Below are positions 16,822 to 25,477 of a stretch of DNA of 64,000 nt, piece by piece. A program made the translations under genes and the position numbers. The stretch's first letter is position 1, and each line of letters begins with the position of its first letter. The notes beneath the pieces were generated by a model that was not told the DNA's origin, did not search any database, and saw only the letters and a program-made list of their open reading frames with translations. The stretch is from an uncultured Paracoccaceae bacterium (GTDB lineage: Bacteria > Pseudomonadota > Alphaproteobacteria > Rhodobacterales > Rhodobacteraceae): positions 1 through 64,000 of the forward strand of contig CALJZN010000022.1 in the NCBI GenBank assembly GCA_937983405.1, given 5' to 3'.

Positions 16822-17708
16822 CGGGCCGGGCCGCCGCGCGAGGCCGCGCGCCGGCGGCTGCGGATCAGGGTGAACACGCCCGCCCCGGTGACGATCGCGG
16901 CGCCCACCACGGTGTTGGCCGACAGCGTCTCGGAAAACACCGCAACCCCCATGATCGAGACGAACACGAGCTGCAGATAGGCGAAGGGCTGCACCGCGCT
17001 CGCCTCGGCGACCTCGTAGCAGCGGATCAGCAGCCAGTTCGACAGGATCGCCACCGCCCCGTTGGCCAGCGTCAGCCCCCAGTCGGCGGCCGTCATCGGC
17101 TGCCAGAACCACGCCCCGGCCAGCGTCATCATCCCGGCACCGAGCAGCCCCGACCAGACGAAGGCCGTGAAGGCGCTTTCCACCTGCGTGGCCCTGCGGG
17201 TCAGCAGCGAATACAGCGCAAACAGCGTCGCCGCGGCGAGCGGCAGCAGCGCCAGCGGCGTGAACAGGTCGGTTCCCGGCCGCAGGATGACGAGGATGCC
17301 GGCAAAGCCCACCCCGATCGCCGTCCAGCGCCGCCAGCCCACCCGCTCGCCCAGCATCGGGCCGGAAAGGGCCGCGACGATCAGCGGGCAGACGGCAAAG
17401 ACGGCATGGGTGTTGATCAGCCCGATCAGCACGAAGGCGGCGACGATCAGGCAGATCTCCGAGGTGTGGCACAGCGACCGCAGGACATGCACCCACGGCT
17501 GCACCGTCCGCAGCGCCGCGCCCAGGCCGCCGGGGCGACGGGCGGCGAGCATCACCACGAAGGCGGCGAAGAACCAGTAGCGGATCATCACGACCATCAG
17601 CACGTTGTATTCGCCGGCCAGGTGGCGGGTCAGACCGTCCTGCACCGTGTAGCAGGCCACGGTGGCGACCATCAGCAGGATGCCGAGGCGGTTGTCCTGC
17701 GCCCTCAC
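16818..17708 (-). CDS. EamA/DMT family transporter (tandem paralogue)
   Basis: GTG start; VRAQDNRLGILLMVATVACYTVQDGLTRHLAGEYNVLMVVMIRYWFFAAFVVML...YLQLVFVSIMGVAVFSETL. Same length as the neighbour. Confidence 0.92.
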   Translation of the reverse strand: MRAQDNRLGILLMVATVACYTVQDGLTRHLAGEYNVLMVVMIRYWFFAAFVVMLAARRPGGLGAALRTVQPWVHVLRSLCHTSEICLIVAAFVLIGLINTHAVFAVCPLIVAALSGPMLGERVGWRRWTAIGVGFAGILVILRPGTDLFTPLALLPLAAATLFALYSLLTRRATQVESAFTAFVWSGLLGAGMMTLAGAWFWQPMTAADWGLTLANGAVAILSNWLLIRCYEVAEASAVQPFAYLQLVFVSIMGVAVFSETLSANTVVGAAIVTGAGVFTLIRSRRRAASRGGPAR

Positions 17709-18403
17709 CCGAGAATGCCCGTTGTCATGTGCCGCTTGCCCGCGAAGCCCGGCCGCCGCTCTACCCGAAAGCCCGCCGCCTGCAAGGCCCGCCGCACCCT
17801 GCCCGCGGCGCTGTAGCTGGCAAGGCTGCCGCCCGGCGCGGTATGCGCCGCCACCTGCGCCAGAAGCCCGGGTTCCCACAGCTCGGGGTTCTTCGCCGGC
17901 GCAAAGCCGTCGAGAAACCAGGCATCGGCCCGGCCTTCCCACTCCGGCAGGGTGGCGCGCGCGTCCCCCGTCACGATCTCGGCGATCAGACCCTCGGCCG
18001 CGAAGCGCGCCACCCCCGAATCGAGGCCCGCCACCACCTCCGCCGCCGCGGCCGCAAGGCCCGGGAAGGCCGCCAGCGCCCGCGCCCGGTCGGCCGGCGC
18101 CATCGGGAAGGCCTCGAATCCGGTGTAGCGCAGCGGTCCCGGCGTGCCCGAGGCGCGCCACATCAGCCACAGCGCGATCAGGTTCAGCCCCGTCCCGACG
18201 CCGAGCTCGGCGACATGGAAGCCGGGGCGGAACCGCCCGGGCAGCCCGTTGCCGGCGAGAAAGACGTGCCGCGTCTCCTCAAGCCCGCCGTGCAGCGAGA
18301 AATAGGGGTCGCCGAACCGGGCCGAGACGGGAACGCCGCCGGCCGTCCATGCGACATCGGCCGTCCGGCCGGGTCGCGGCGGATCGTCCGGCTCGCCGGC
18401 CAT
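17705..18403 (-). CDS. mnmD: tRNA (5-methylaminomethyl-2-thiouridine)(34)-methyltransferase, MnmD (stand-alone MnmC N-domain)
   Basis: PVSARFGDPYFSLHGGLEETRHVFLAGNGLPGRF...ELGVGTGLNLIALW...GDARATLPEWEGRADAWFLDGFAPAKNPELWEPGLLAQVA...TYSAAGRVRRAL-type motif. Confidence 0.9.
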   Translation of the reverse strand: MAGEPDDPPRPGRTADVAWTAGGVPVSARFGDPYFSLHGGLEETRHVFLAGNGLPGRFRPGFHVAELGVGTGLNLIALWLMWRASGTPGPLRYTGFEAFPMAPADRARALAAFPGLAAAAAEVVAGLDSGVARFAAEGLIAEIVTGDARATLPEWEGRADAWFLDGFAPAKNPELWEPGLLAQVAAHTAPGGSLASYSAAGRVRRALQAAGFRVERRPGFAGKRHMTTGILG

Positions 18404-18551
18404 GGTGCCCCCCGTTCCCTGATCCGGCCCCTCTATTCCACGACGCGCCGGGGCGCGAAACCCCTGCCGGCGGCGGGGCGGGGCGCCCCCCTGTTTCCCT
18501 TCGCGGCCGGGATGTCCTATGCCACGCCGGGACAGTCGGGGGGGGGCCGGC

Positions 18552-19607
18552 ATGGCGGTTGAGGTGACGGTGCGGGGCGGCGGCATCTTCGGCCTTGCCA
18601 TCGCCTGGGAGGTCGCGCGCCGCGGCGTCCGGGTGCGGGTGGTCGAGCCGCGGGGCCTCGGCGCGGGCGCCTCGGGCGGGCTGGTGGGCGCGCTCGCCCC
18701 CCACGCGCCCGAGGGCTGGACCGCCGCCAAGGCCTTCCAGCTGGACAGCCTGCTGGCGGCCGGGGCGTTCTGGGCCGGCGTGGCCGCGGCGGGCGGGGGC
18801 GATCCCGGCTACGCCCGGACGGGCCGCTTGCAGCCCCTGCCCGACGCCGCCGCCCTGGCCCGGGCCGGGGCGCGGGCCGGGGCGGCGGCGGACCTCTGGA
18901 AGGGTCGGGCGACCCTGCGCCTCGTGCCCGCCCCCGAAGGCGGCTGGCCCGCGCCGCCCGCGACGGGGCTTTGCGCCTTCGACGACCTCTCGGCGCGGCT
19001 GCATCCGCGCCGGGCGCTGGCGGCGCTGGCCGCGGCGCTGGCCGCGCGGGGGGCCGAGGTCGTGCCCGAGGCGCCCGACGCGGGGGCGGTCGTCCACGCC
19101 ACGGGGTGGGAGGGGCTTGCGGCGCTGTCGGCGGCCTTCGGCGTCGCGCTGGGCGGCGGGGTCAAGGGGCAGGCGCTGGCGCTGGCCGCGCCCGGGCTCG
19201 GGCATCTGCCGCAGCTCTATGCGGACGGCCTGCATCTGGTGCCCCATGCCGACGGGACGGTGGCCGTGGGCTCGACCTCGGAGCGCGCTTTCGCCGACCC
19301 CGCCGGCACCGACGCCGCGCTCGAGGCGCTGCTGCCCCGCGCCGTCGCCGCCGCGCCCGCGCTGGCGGGGGCCGCGGTCGTCGCGCGCTGGGCGGGCGTG
19401 CGGCCGCGGGCGGCCACCCGGCAGGCGGTGCTGGGCCCCTGGCCCGGCCGGCCGGGGCATTTCGTCGCCAACGGCGGGTTCAAGACCGGCTTCGGCCTGG
19501 CGCCCGGGGTGGCACGGGTCATCGCCGACCTCATCCTCGACGGCCGCGACACCATCCCCCCGGGCCTGCGGCTGGACGACGCGCTGGCGGCGGGGCGGCG
19601 CGCATGA
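18552..19607 (+). CDS. FAD-dependent oxidoreductase (DAO family; MnmC C-domain-like)
   Basis: VTVRGGGIFGLAIAWEVARRGVRVRVVEPRGLGAGASGGLVGALAPHAPEGWTAAKAFQLDSL...LPQLYADGLHLVPHADGTVAVGSTSE...RWAGVRPRAATRQAVLGPWPGRPGHFVANGGFKTGFGLAP. Confidence 0.88.
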   Translation: MAVEVTVRGGGIFGLAIAWEVARRGVRVRVVEPRGLGAGASGGLVGALAPHAPEGWTAAKAFQLDSLLAAGAFWAGVAAAGGGDPGYARTGRLQPLPDAAALARAGARAGAAADLWKGRATLRLVPAPEGGWPAPPATGLCAFDDLSARLHPRRALAALAAALAARGAEVVPEAPDAGAVVHATGWEGLAALSAAFGVALGGGVKGQALALAAPGLGHLPQLYADGLHLVPHADGTVAVGSTSERAFADPAGTDAALEALLPRAVAAAPALAGAAVVARWAGVRPRAATRQAVLGPWPGRPGHFVANGGFKTGFGLAPGVARVIADLILDGRDTIPPGLRLDDALAAGRRA

Positions 19608-20464
19608 CGCCCCGCGGCCGCGCCACGCTGGCCGGCTTCGGCGCCGTGCTGTTGTGGTCGCTGCTGGCGCTTCTGACCGTGGCGACCGCGCCGGTGCCGC
19701 CGTTTCTTCTCAATGCGCTGACCTTCGCGGTCGGGTCGGGCGCCGGTCTGGTCTGGATCGCGGCGGCGGGGCGGCTGCGGATGCTGGCCGGCATCCCGCC
19801 CGGTGCGCTGGCCTTCGGCACCGCGGGGCTGTTCGGCTTCCATGCGCTCTATTTCGCGGCGCTGCGCCTTGCCCCCCCGGCCGAGGCGGGGCTTGTGGCC
19901 TATCTCTGGCCGCTGCTCGTCGTGCTGTTCTCGGGCCTGCTGCCCGGCGAGCGGCTGCGGGCGGGCCACATCCTCGGCGCGCTTGCCGCCTTTGCCGGCG
20001 CGGCGCTGATCCTGGCCGGCGGGGCCGGGGCGGCCGAGGGCGGGGCGCCGCCCGGCTTGGCGCTGGCCTTGGGCTGCGCGCTGACCTGGGCGGTCTATTC
20101 GGTGGGATCGCGCCGCCTCGGCCATGTGCCGACCGAGACGGTGGCGCTGTCCTGCCTTGCCACCGCCATCCTGTCGGCCGGCGTCCACCTTGCCGTCGAG
20201 CAGACCGTCTGGCCCGCGGGCCCCGCCGGCTGGGCGGCCTGCCTTGCCCTCGGCCTTGGCCCGGTGGGGCTGGCCTTCTACCTGTGGGACATCGGGGTGA
20301 AGCGCGGCGACATCCAGCTTCTTGGCACTGCCGCCTATGCCGCACCCCTCCTGTCGACGCTCGCCCTGGTGCTGGCCGGGATCGCCGAAGCCTCGCCCGC
20401 CCTGCTGGCGGCTGCGGGGCTCATCGCGGGCGGCGCCGCGGTCGCCGCCCGGGCAGGGCGGTAG
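19604..20464 (+). CDS. EamA/DMT family transporter
   Basis: MTPRGRATLAGFGAVLLWSLLALLTVATAPVPPFLLNALTF...GLVAYLWPLLVVLFSGLLPGERLRAGHILGALAAFAGAALILAGG; overlaps upstream stop by ATGA. Confidence 0.92.
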   Translation: MTPRGRATLAGFGAVLLWSLLALLTVATAPVPPFLLNALTFAVGSGAGLVWIAAAGRLRMLAGIPPGALAFGTAGLFGFHALYFAALRLAPPAEAGLVAYLWPLLVVLFSGLLPGERLRAGHILGALAAFAGAALILAGGAGAAEGGAPPGLALALGCALTWAVYSVGSRRLGHVPTETVALSCLATAILSAGVHLAVEQTVWPAGPAGWAACLALGLGPVGLAFYLWDIGVKRGDIQLLGTAAYAAPLLSTLALVLAGIAEASPALLAAAGLIAGGAAVAARAGR

Positions 20465-20465
20465 C

Positions 20466-20633
20466 CTAGACGCGCGAGAGGCGCTCGATCTCTTCCTTCA
20501 ACCTCAGCTTCTGTTTCTTCAGCTCCGCGATTCGCAGCGCATCCTCGCCCGGGTTGCGCTGCGCCTCCTCGACCTCGGCCGACAGGGCGCTGTGCTTGCG
20601 GCGAAGTTCCTGAAGATGCGATGCGAGGGTCAT
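20466..20633 (-). CDS. YdcH/DUF465 family small protein (55 aa; below ORF-track cutoff)
   Basis: Own translation: MTLASHLQELRRKHSALSAEVEEAQRNPGEDALRIAELKKQKLRLKEEIERLSRV*. Confidence 0.88.
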   Translation of the reverse strand: MTLASHLQELRRKHSALSAEVEEAQRNPGEDALRIAELKKQKLRLKEEIERLSRV

Positions 20634-20691
20634 GCCGGTCCTCCTGCTTGATACTGTCCTGTCGGCATATCATCACATGATCGTTGCAAAG

Positions 20692-21486
20692 TCATCTCTC
20701 TCCGGCGGTCCGGCGGTCGTCCGGGCCGATGGCTGCGCCGCCGCGCAACACGGCCGAGGCCTCGGGCGTGAAGGCATCGAAATCGCCCGCATGTTCGGCA
20801 CCCTCATGCAGCACGAGAGGGAACCGCAGCGCCAGCGGCCCGCGGCGGCCCTTGGCCGCGGTCACGATCACCCGCCCCGCCGGCCGCCCCGCCCGCGACA
20901 CGAGCGGCAGCACCGCGACCGACCCCGCGCGCCCCGAAAGCGCGGCAAGGATGTCGCCCAGTCGCTCGGCCCGCGCGATCACGCTCAGCGTGCCGCCCGG
21001 CCGCAGCCGGCGAAGGCCCGCGTCGATCCATGCGGCGAGCGGCCTGTCCTCGCGCTGGGCGCGGTCGCGGCCGGGGTCGCGCGCCGGCGGGGCGGCGGGC
21101 GGGAACCAGGGCGGATTCATCAGCACCCGGTCGAAGGGCCGCGCCCGCAGCGCCGCCGGCGGCCGGGCGACATCGCCCTCCAGGATCGTCGCCGCAATCC
21201 CGTTGCGCAGGGCATTCTCCCGCGCCAGCGCCGCATAGGCGGGCTGCAGCTCGAGCCCCCAGAGCGCGAGCCCGGGCACCCGCAAGGCCAGGCACAGCCC
21301 CGCCACCCCGACGCCGCAGCCGAGGTCGAGCACCGCCTCGCCGGGCGCGGCCGGAACGGCCGCCGCCAGCAGCACCGGGTCGGTCGCGGCGCGGTAGCCC
21401 GTCTTCGGCTGCAGCACCCGCAGCCGCCCGCCCAGAAAGGCGTCGTCGCTCAGTGCGTCCCGGGCAAGGGGCGCCCCGGCCGTCAT
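20692..21486 (-). CDS. tRNA1(Val) (adenine(37)-N6)-methyltransferase-like class I SAM methyltransferase
   Basis: DDAFLGGRLRVLQPKTGYRAATDPVLLAAAVPAAPGEAVLDLGCGVGVAGLCLALRVP...FDRVLMNPPWFP (NPPW motif). Confidence 0.92.
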   Translation of the reverse strand: MTAGAPLARDALSDDAFLGGRLRVLQPKTGYRAATDPVLLAAAVPAAPGEAVLDLGCGVGVAGLCLALRVPGLALWGLELQPAYAALARENALRNGIAATILEGDVARPPAALRARPFDRVLMNPPWFPPAAPPARDPGRDRAQREDRPLAAWIDAGLRRLRPGGTLSVIARAERLGDILAALSGRAGSVAVLPLVSRAGRPAGRVIVTAAKGRRGPLALRFPLVLHEGAEHAGDFDAFTPEASAVLRGGAAIGPDDRRTAGER

Positions 21487-21713
21487 CCCTCCGCCGCCCG
21501 CACCTCGGCCGCAAGCCCGAGGTCCGAGAGGATCGCGCGGGCGCGCACCAGGTCGGCGTCGCGCACCATCAGCCGGCGCGGCAGAATGCCGATCGAGCCC
21601 TCGAGCACGCTCATGTGGACGTCCATGTCAAAGGCCACTATACCCTCGCCGGACAGGTGCGCGGTGGCGAAGGCGATGACCGTGGGATCGGTGGTGCGCA
21701 AGAGCTCCCGCAT
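21483..21713 (-). CDS. DUF2007 domain-containing protein
   Basis: MRELLRTTDPTVIAFATAHLSGEGIVAFDMDVHMSVLEGSIGILPRRLMVRDADLVRARAILSDLGL; overlaps downstream methyltransferase. Confidence 0.9.
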   Translation of the reverse strand: MRELLRTTDPTVIAFATAHLSGEGIVAFDMDVHMSVLEGSIGILPRRLMVRDADLVRARAILSDLGLAAEVRAAEG

Positions 21714-21766
21714 GGGCAGGCAGTAAAGGGCATGCGGCCCGCGAAGTCGAGGCCGCTGGCGGAACC

Positions 21767-22774
21767 GTGACGCAGACCGAGGACAGGATCGGCCAGAAGC
21801 CCCCGGACCGGCTTGCCGCCATGCTGGCGCCCGGCATGACCGAGGTCAACGCGCTGATCCGTCAGCGCATGGCCTCCGAACACGCGCCGCGCATCCCCGA
21901 GGTCACCGCCCATCTGATCGAGGCCGGGGGCAAGCGGCTGCGCCCGATGCTCACCCTTGCCGCGGCGGCGCTGTGGGGCGAGCGGGGCCGGACACCTGCC
22001 CTGCTGGCGGCGACGGTCGAGTTCATCCATACCGCGACGCTGCTGCACGACGACGTGGTCGACGAAAGCGACCGGCGGCGCGGCCGGCCGACGGCCAACC
22101 TTCTGTGGGACAACAAGTCCTCGGTGCTGGTGGGCGACTATCTCTTCGCCCGCTCGTTCCAGCTGATGGTCGAGACGGGGTCGCTGCGCGTGCTGTCGAT
22201 CCTGTCGGACGCGGCGGCGACGATCGCCGAGGGCGAGGTGCTGCAACTGACCGCCGCGCGCAACCTTTCGACCACCGAGGAGACCTATCTGCGCATCGTG
22301 CGCGGCAAGACCGCGGCGCTGTTCGCCGCCGCCTGCGAGACCGGCGCCCTGGTGGCCGGCGCGCCCGAGGCGGGCGCGCGGGCGATGGCGGCCTACGGCG
22401 AGGCGCTGGGCATCGCCTTCCAGATCGTCGACGATCTGCTCGACTACGGCGGCGAGAGCGAGGTGATCGGCAAGACCGTGGGCGACGATTTCCGCGAGCG
22501 CAAGCTGACGCTGCCGCTGATCAAGGCGCTGGCGGGGGCCGATGCGGACGAGCGCGCCTTCTGGACGCGCACCATCGCCGAGGGTGCGCAGCGCGAGGGC
22601 GATCTGGCCGCGGCGCTGGCCATCCTGTCGCGCCGCGGCGCGCTGGCGGCCACGCGGGCCGACGCGCTGGGCTGGGCGGCCCGCGCCCGGGCGGCCCTGG
22701 CCGGGGCGCCCGAGGGGGCGATCCGCGACGCGCTGGACGATCTGGCCCTGTTCGTCGTCGAGCGCGTCGCCTGA
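21767..22774 (+). CDS. Polyprenyl (octaprenyl/decaprenyl-type) diphosphate synthase
   Basis: GGKRLRPMLTLAAAALWG...FIHTATLLHDDVVDESDRRRGRPTANLLWDNKSSVLVGDYLFARSFQLM...FQIVDDLLDYGG (both DDxxD motifs). GTG start. Confidence 0.96.
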   Translation: MTQTEDRIGQKPPDRLAAMLAPGMTEVNALIRQRMASEHAPRIPEVTAHLIEAGGKRLRPMLTLAAAALWGERGRTPALLAATVEFIHTATLLHDDVVDESDRRRGRPTANLLWDNKSSVLVGDYLFARSFQLMVETGSLRVLSILSDAAATIAEGEVLQLTAARNLSTTEETYLRIVRGKTAALFAAACETGALVAGAPEAGARAMAAYGEALGIAFQIVDDLLDYGGESEVIGKTVGDDFRERKLTLPLIKALAGADADERAFWTRTIAEGAQREGDLAAALAILSRRGALAATRADALGWAARARAALAGAPEGAIRDALDDLALFVVERVA

Positions 22775-22787
22775 GGCCGGCGCGCGC

Positions 22788-23651
22788 CTAGACCAGCGCC
22801 GCGGCGTCCCCGGCGGCGAGCCCCGCGGCGGCCACCCACCAGCCGGGCGCGGCCCGGCCCAGTGCCTCGGCGGCGGCGCGGGCGTGCCGCGGGTCGGGAA
22901 AGAGGCCGAAGCAGGTGGCCCCCGACCCCGACATGCGGGCAATCAGACAGCCCGGCTGCGCGGCCAGCGCCCCGGCGACCCGCGATATGACCGGCTGCAG
23001 CCGGGTGGCCGGCGTCTCGAGGTCGTTGCGCATCGTCCGCAGCCAGCGGGCAAGTTCGGCCGCGTCGGAGAGGCGCGGCAGCGTCGCGGGCATCGGCGGT
23101 CCGTCGCGCCGCTCGAGCGCGGCAAAGACCTCTGCCGTGGCCACCGCCACCCCGGGATTGGCCAGCACCAGCCAGACCGGCGGCAGGGGCGGCACCGGCG
23201 CCAGCGCCTCGCCCGCCCCGCCCATGCGCGCCGGCCGCGCCGCCAGGCATACCGGCACATCCGCGCCCAGCCCCGCAACGTCCGCCGCCGCCGGCAGCGC
23301 CCGCCGCCAGAGCCGGGCCAGCGCCCGCATCGCCGCCGCGGCATCCGACGACCCCCCGCCGAGCCCGGCCGCCGCGGGCAGGTGCTTTTCCAGCGTGATG
23401 GCGGCGCCCCCGCCGGGGTCAAGCCAGCGCGCCGCGCGCCAGACCAGATTGGCCTCGCCGCCCGGCACCCCCGCCGCGCGTGGGCCGGCGACGGCCAGCG
23501 ACAGCGCCGCCGCCGGTGCCGCGCGCAGCCGGTCGCCCACATCGGCGAACACCACGAGACTGTCGAGAAGGTGGTAGCCGTCGCCGCGGCGCCCGGTGAC
23601 GTGCAGCGTCAGGTTGACCTTAGCCGGGGCAAAGGCCTCCTCAATCGGCAT
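22788..23651 (-). CDS. ispE: 4-diphosphocytidyl-2-C-methyl-D-erythritol kinase
   Basis: [34 protein letters not shown]...[23 protein letters not shown]...[14 protein letters not shown]...[12 protein letters not shown]. Confidence 0.95.
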   Translation of the reverse strand: MPIEEAFAPAKVNLTLHVTGRRGDGYHLLDSLVVFADVGDRLRAAPAAALSLAVAGPRAAGVPGGEANLVWRAARWLDPGGGAAITLEKHLPAAAGLGGGSSDAAAAMRALARLWRRALPAAADVAGLGADVPVCLAARPARMGGAGEALAPVPPLPPVWLVLANPGVAVATAEVFAALERRDGPPMPATLPRLSDAAELARWLRTMRNDLETPATRLQPVISRVAGALAAQPGCLIARMSGSGATCFGLFPDPRHARAAAEALGRAAPGWWVAAAGLAAGDAAALV

Positions 23652-25350
23652 CGGCCCGGGCCGGCAGGGGCGGCTCGCCCTCTTCCTCGAGCACGCGGTC
23701 GAGCCCGACCTCGAGCTTGCGGCGGATGCGCAGGGCCTCCTTGTCCTCGGGCCCGAAGGCCAGCGCCCGCCGCCACTGGAACCCGGCCTCGCGGCGCCGG
23801 CCTACGGCCCAGTAGACATCGCCGAGATGGTCGTTGATCACCGGATCCGAGGCCATCAGCGCCACCGCCCGCTCCATCTGCGGCAACGCCTCGTCGTAGC
23901 GGCCCAGGCGATAAAGGGCCCAGCCGAGCGAGTCCGCGATATAGCCGTCCTCGGGCGCGGCTGCCACGGCCCGCTCGATCATCGCCAGCGCCTCGTCGAG
24001 GTTGATCCGCATCTCGACCCAGGAATAGCCGAGGTAGTTCAGCACATGCGGCTGGCCGGGCGACAACGCGAGGGCCGTGCGGAAATCGGCCTCGGCCAGC
24101 GGCCAGCGGCCGGCGCGCTCGTGCATCATGCCGCGATTGTAGAAGATGCCCCAGTGCCGCGGCTCGGGCGTCTCGATCAGGGCGATGGCGCGATCATAGG
24201 CGCGGGCGGCCTCGTCATGGCGTTGCCCGAAGCGCCAGAGGTCGCCCAGGGCGACATGGACCGCCACGACCCCCGGATGGGTGACGGTCAGCGCCTCGGC
24301 CGCTGCGATCGCGGCGGGGGCATCGCCGCCGCGATAGAGCGCCTCAGCCCGCCCGATCTCGGCCAGGTGGAACAGCGCGTCGTCGCGCGGGACGCGGCCG
24401 TAGGTCTCTACCGCCAGCCCGAACTGGCCCTGCGCCTCGAGCAGCTGCGCCGCCAGCAGGATGGCATCGATGTGTTGGGGGCGCAGATGCTCGGCGATGC
24501 GCGCATAAAGCAGCACGAAGCCGTCCGAGGCCTCGCCCCGAAGCGCTTCGGCCAGCGCGAAGAACACCTCGGCCGCCCCGTCGCGGGCATCGCGCACCAG
24601 GGTGAAGGGGATCGGCCGGTTCGCCCGCAGCTCGGCCTTCAACCCGTCGAGCAGCGGATCGCTGGCCCCGCCGAAGGCGTCCTCGGCCAGCCTCAGCGCG
24701 TCCTCGAAGCGCTCGAGCTGGCTCAGGATCTGTATGTAGCCGATCACCCCGCGCCGCGACAGGCGCAGCGGCCCCGCCGCCTCGCCCGACAGGATGCGCG
24801 CGGCGCCCTCGAAATCGCCCGCCGTGGCCAGGGCAAGGGCGGTGTGATACAGCGCGAAGGGGGCCATCCCCTGACGCCGCGCGAGGCGGTCGAACCCCTC
24901 GAGCGCCTCGGACATGCGGCCGAGACCGAGTTCGGACCACGCCGCCAGCAGCGCGTCCACGGCCGGCCCGATCTCGCCCGCGCCGGCAAGCCCGTCGATC
25001 ACCCCGCGGAAGTCGCCGCGCTGCAGCCGGTCTGCCGCCAGCACGAGGTTCGCGGGCTGGCTGCGGTGCCCGCTGCGCACCAGCGCCTCGGCCGTCGGGA
25101 CGACGCGCCCGACCTCGCCCAGCGCGACATGGGCAAGGATCACGCTTTCCATGAAGACGGGATTGCCCGGATCGCGGGACAGGGCACGCAGGAAATACTC
25201 CGCCGCGGCCCGATGGTCGCCCCGCCCGACGGCATGGCGCGCCGCCAGATAGGCGCCCGCCGCCCCCTCGGCCCGGGCCGCGCCCGGCGCAGCCAGCGCG
25301 ACGGTCGCCGCAAGGATCAGGCGAAAGATGCAGCCCGGAAAGGATGCCAC
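23641..25350 (-). CDS. Tetratricopeptide-repeat exported protein
   Basis: Multiple TPR motifs, e.g. [96 protein letters not shown]. Start uncertain (GTG about 25350). Confidence 0.88.
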   Translation of the reverse strand: MASFPGCIFRLILAATVALAAPGAARAEGAAGAYLAARHAVGRGDHRAAAEYFLRALSRDPGNPVFMESVILAHVALGEVGRVVPTAEALVRSGHRSQPANLVLAADRLQRGDFRGVIDGLAGAGEIGPAVDALLAAWSELGLGRMSEALEGFDRLARRQGMAPFALYHTALALATAGDFEGAARILSGEAAGPLRLSRRGVIGYIQILSQLERFEDALRLAEDAFGGASDPLLDGLKAELRANRPIPFTLVRDARDGAAEVFFALAEALRGEASDGFVLLYARIAEHLRPQHIDAILLAAQLLEAQGQFGLAVETYGRVPRDDALFHLAEIGRAEALYRGGDAPAAIAAAEALTVTHPGVVAVHVALGDLWRFGQRHDEAARAYDRAIALIETPEPRHWGIFYNRGMMHERAGRWPLAEADFRTALALSPGQPHVLNYLGYSWVEMRINLDEALAMIERAVAAAPEDGYIADSLGWALYRLGRYDEALPQMERAVALMASDPVINDHLGDVYWAVGRRREAGFQWRRALAFGPEDKEALRIRRKLEVGLDRVLEEEGEPPLPARADAD

Positions 25351-25477
25351 GGAAGGTGCCTCGTCAGGGCGGGGCCGGTCGCGCACCGCAGCAGCAAGCC
25401 TAGTGTCCGCCGCCCCCGGTGACAATCGTGCCGCGGCGGCCGCCCTGCGGGGTCTGCGAAATCTCGCCGGAACGTGA

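Noticed and set aside
23596-25422. 608-aa plus-strand ORF
   Set aside because: Antisense to the TPR protein, which has consistent repeat motifs and a signal peptide.
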